DNA of 64,000 bases from positions 186,001 to 250,000 of the forward strand of contig NZ_JACHHY010000003.1 of the NCBI RefSeq assembly GCF_014202905.1, read 5' to 3'. This document shows, piece by piece, positions 63,380 through 64,000 of this stretch. Position 1 is the first letter of the stretch. Each line of letters starts with the position of its first letter. The notes beneath the pieces are model-generated. The model did no database searches. It saw nothing but the letters and a program-made list of their open reading frames with translations, and had not been told where the DNA came from. This stretch comes from Chitinivorax tropicus (GTDB lineage Bacteria > Pseudomonadota > Gammaproteobacteria > Burkholderiales > SCOH01). The position numbers and the translations under genes were made by a program.

Positions 63380-63832
63380 ATGCAATTGACTCGATTTACT
63401 GATCTCGGCCTGCGGGTGCTGATGTATCTGACTTATCACGACCGTGACGGTTATGTGACCATCAGCGAGATTGCCGACCAATTCGCGGTTCCCCATAACC
63501 ATCTGATCAAGGTCGTGAACAAGTTGGGCAAGCTGGGTTGGATCTATGCTGTGCGGGGTCGCAACGGCGGATTGAAATTGGTGTCTGAGCCCAGCCAGCT
63601 GAAACTGGGCCGGATTCTGCGGGAGCTGGAAGGTAGCACCCAATTGATCGATTGCGAGACACCGGTCTGCGCATTGAATGCGGGCTGTCGGTTGAAGGCC
63701 GCGCTGGATGTCGGCCTGGAAGCCTTTTATACAGCGATGGATACCTATACCCTGGCTGATATCGTGGCCACCCCGACGGGTGACAAGATCATCCAGATGC
63801 ATCGGCAATACATCAACCTGCATTTGGCATGA
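63380..63832 (+). CDS. nsrR: nitric oxide-sensing Rrf2 repressor NsrR
   Basis: A 150-residue Rrf2-family regulator. The N-terminal winged helix includes YVTISEIADQFAVPHNHLIKVVNKLGKLGWIYAVRGRNGG. Three cysteines in DCETPVCALNAGC keep the C-x4-C-x5-C spacing of E. coli NsrR and should bind a [2Fe-2S] or [4Fe-4S] cluster that NO destroys. The spacing fits NsrR better than IscR. A site like the NsrR consensus lies in its own promoter, so self-repression is likely. Its targets elsewhere are not in the window. Confidence 0.93.
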   Translation: MQLTRFTDLGLRVLMYLTYHDRDGYVTISEIADQFAVPHNHLIKVVNKLGKLGWIYAVRGRNGGLKLVSEPSQLKLGRILRELEGSTQLIDCETPVCALNAGCRLKAALDVGLEAFYTAMDTYTLADIVATPTGDKIIQMHRQYINLHLA

Positions 63833-64000
63833 CAGAGATCGATCCGTAGACAAGGGCTGGGCCGCTACCGTCACCGGCTGTGATAGGGCCGCCAAATGGC
63901 GCCCCCAGGGCCTCGTTTTGCCCGAAAAACCGCTAGACGTGAGCCATGCGGCCATGCCAGCAGCGCTTGGCCCAGCACGATGCAATGTCGTTTTGAAGAT
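63833..64000. other. right edge, no gene recognised
   Basis: About 170 bases after nsrR. No start, terminator or family-like frame stands out on either strand. Confidence 0.4.

Overview
The window reads as an ordinary chromosomal segment of a betaproteobacterium. The evidence is gene order and family type: mrcA divergent from pilMNOPQ-aroK-aroB, aroQ-accB-accC-prmA, tlpA-dsbD-cutA, and yggS back to back with pilT/pilU. A Neisseriales/Chitinimonas-like relative is my guess, not something the sequence proves. No phage, integrase, insertion sequence, CRISPR array or plasmid gene was found.

Layout. Positions 1-13462 (minus strand) are one tightly overlapped operon of aryl-polyene/xanthomonadin/flexirubin type. 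It holds a ketosynthase cut by the window edge, a DUF3261 lipoprotein, a halogenase-like flavoprotein, an MMPL exporter, a LolA-like carrier, a hotdog thioesterase, an aromatic ammonia-lyase, two acyltransferases, a GT2 glycosyltransferase, a fused acyl-ligase/dehydratase, a small membrane protein, two acyl carrier proteins and a ketosynthase-like chain-length factor. The genes together suggest an aromatic acid starter made by deamination, iterative type II polyene synthesis on ACPs, and export or attachment to the outer membrane. Positions 13740-15726 carry a DUF3025 gene and a tandem pair of Tpx genes, one of which has lost every catalytic residue.

Positions 15973-26844 are housekeeping genes, nearly all on the minus strand: DUF3426, prmA, accC, accB, aroQ, a TlpA-like thioredoxin, dsbD, cutA, fxsA (plus strand), DUF167, yggT, proC and yggS. 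Positions 26956-32716 (plus) hold pilT, pilU, a small DUF1289 protein, two VOC proteins, a YafY/WYL regulator and an unknown membrane protein. Positions 32770-40408 are mixed: slt, a succinate-semialdehyde-type dehydrogenase, a PEP-CTERM serine protease, an A+T-rich gap with a GNAT gene, a YcgR-type c-di-GMP effector and a nucleotidyltransferase-like protein.

Positions 40480-49585 are mrcA facing the type IV pilus assembly operon pilMNOPQ, followed by aroK and aroB. Then come a diheme cytochrome c, tRNA-Arg(CCG), a secreted HExxH metalloprotease, an amino-acid ABC permease/ATPase pair, murI, a lipoprotein, purB, a 1282-residue CHASE/PAS hybrid histidine kinase, an AhpC/AhpD peroxidase pair and nsrR with a candidate NsrR operator.

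The points most worth a second look are the Cys-less Tpx paralogue, the ammonia-lyase/halogenase-like polyene cluster, the terminator-like hairpin that contains the aroK start codon, and the NsrR box in the nsrR promoter. All functional calls come from motif and family recognition by eye; no database search was possible.
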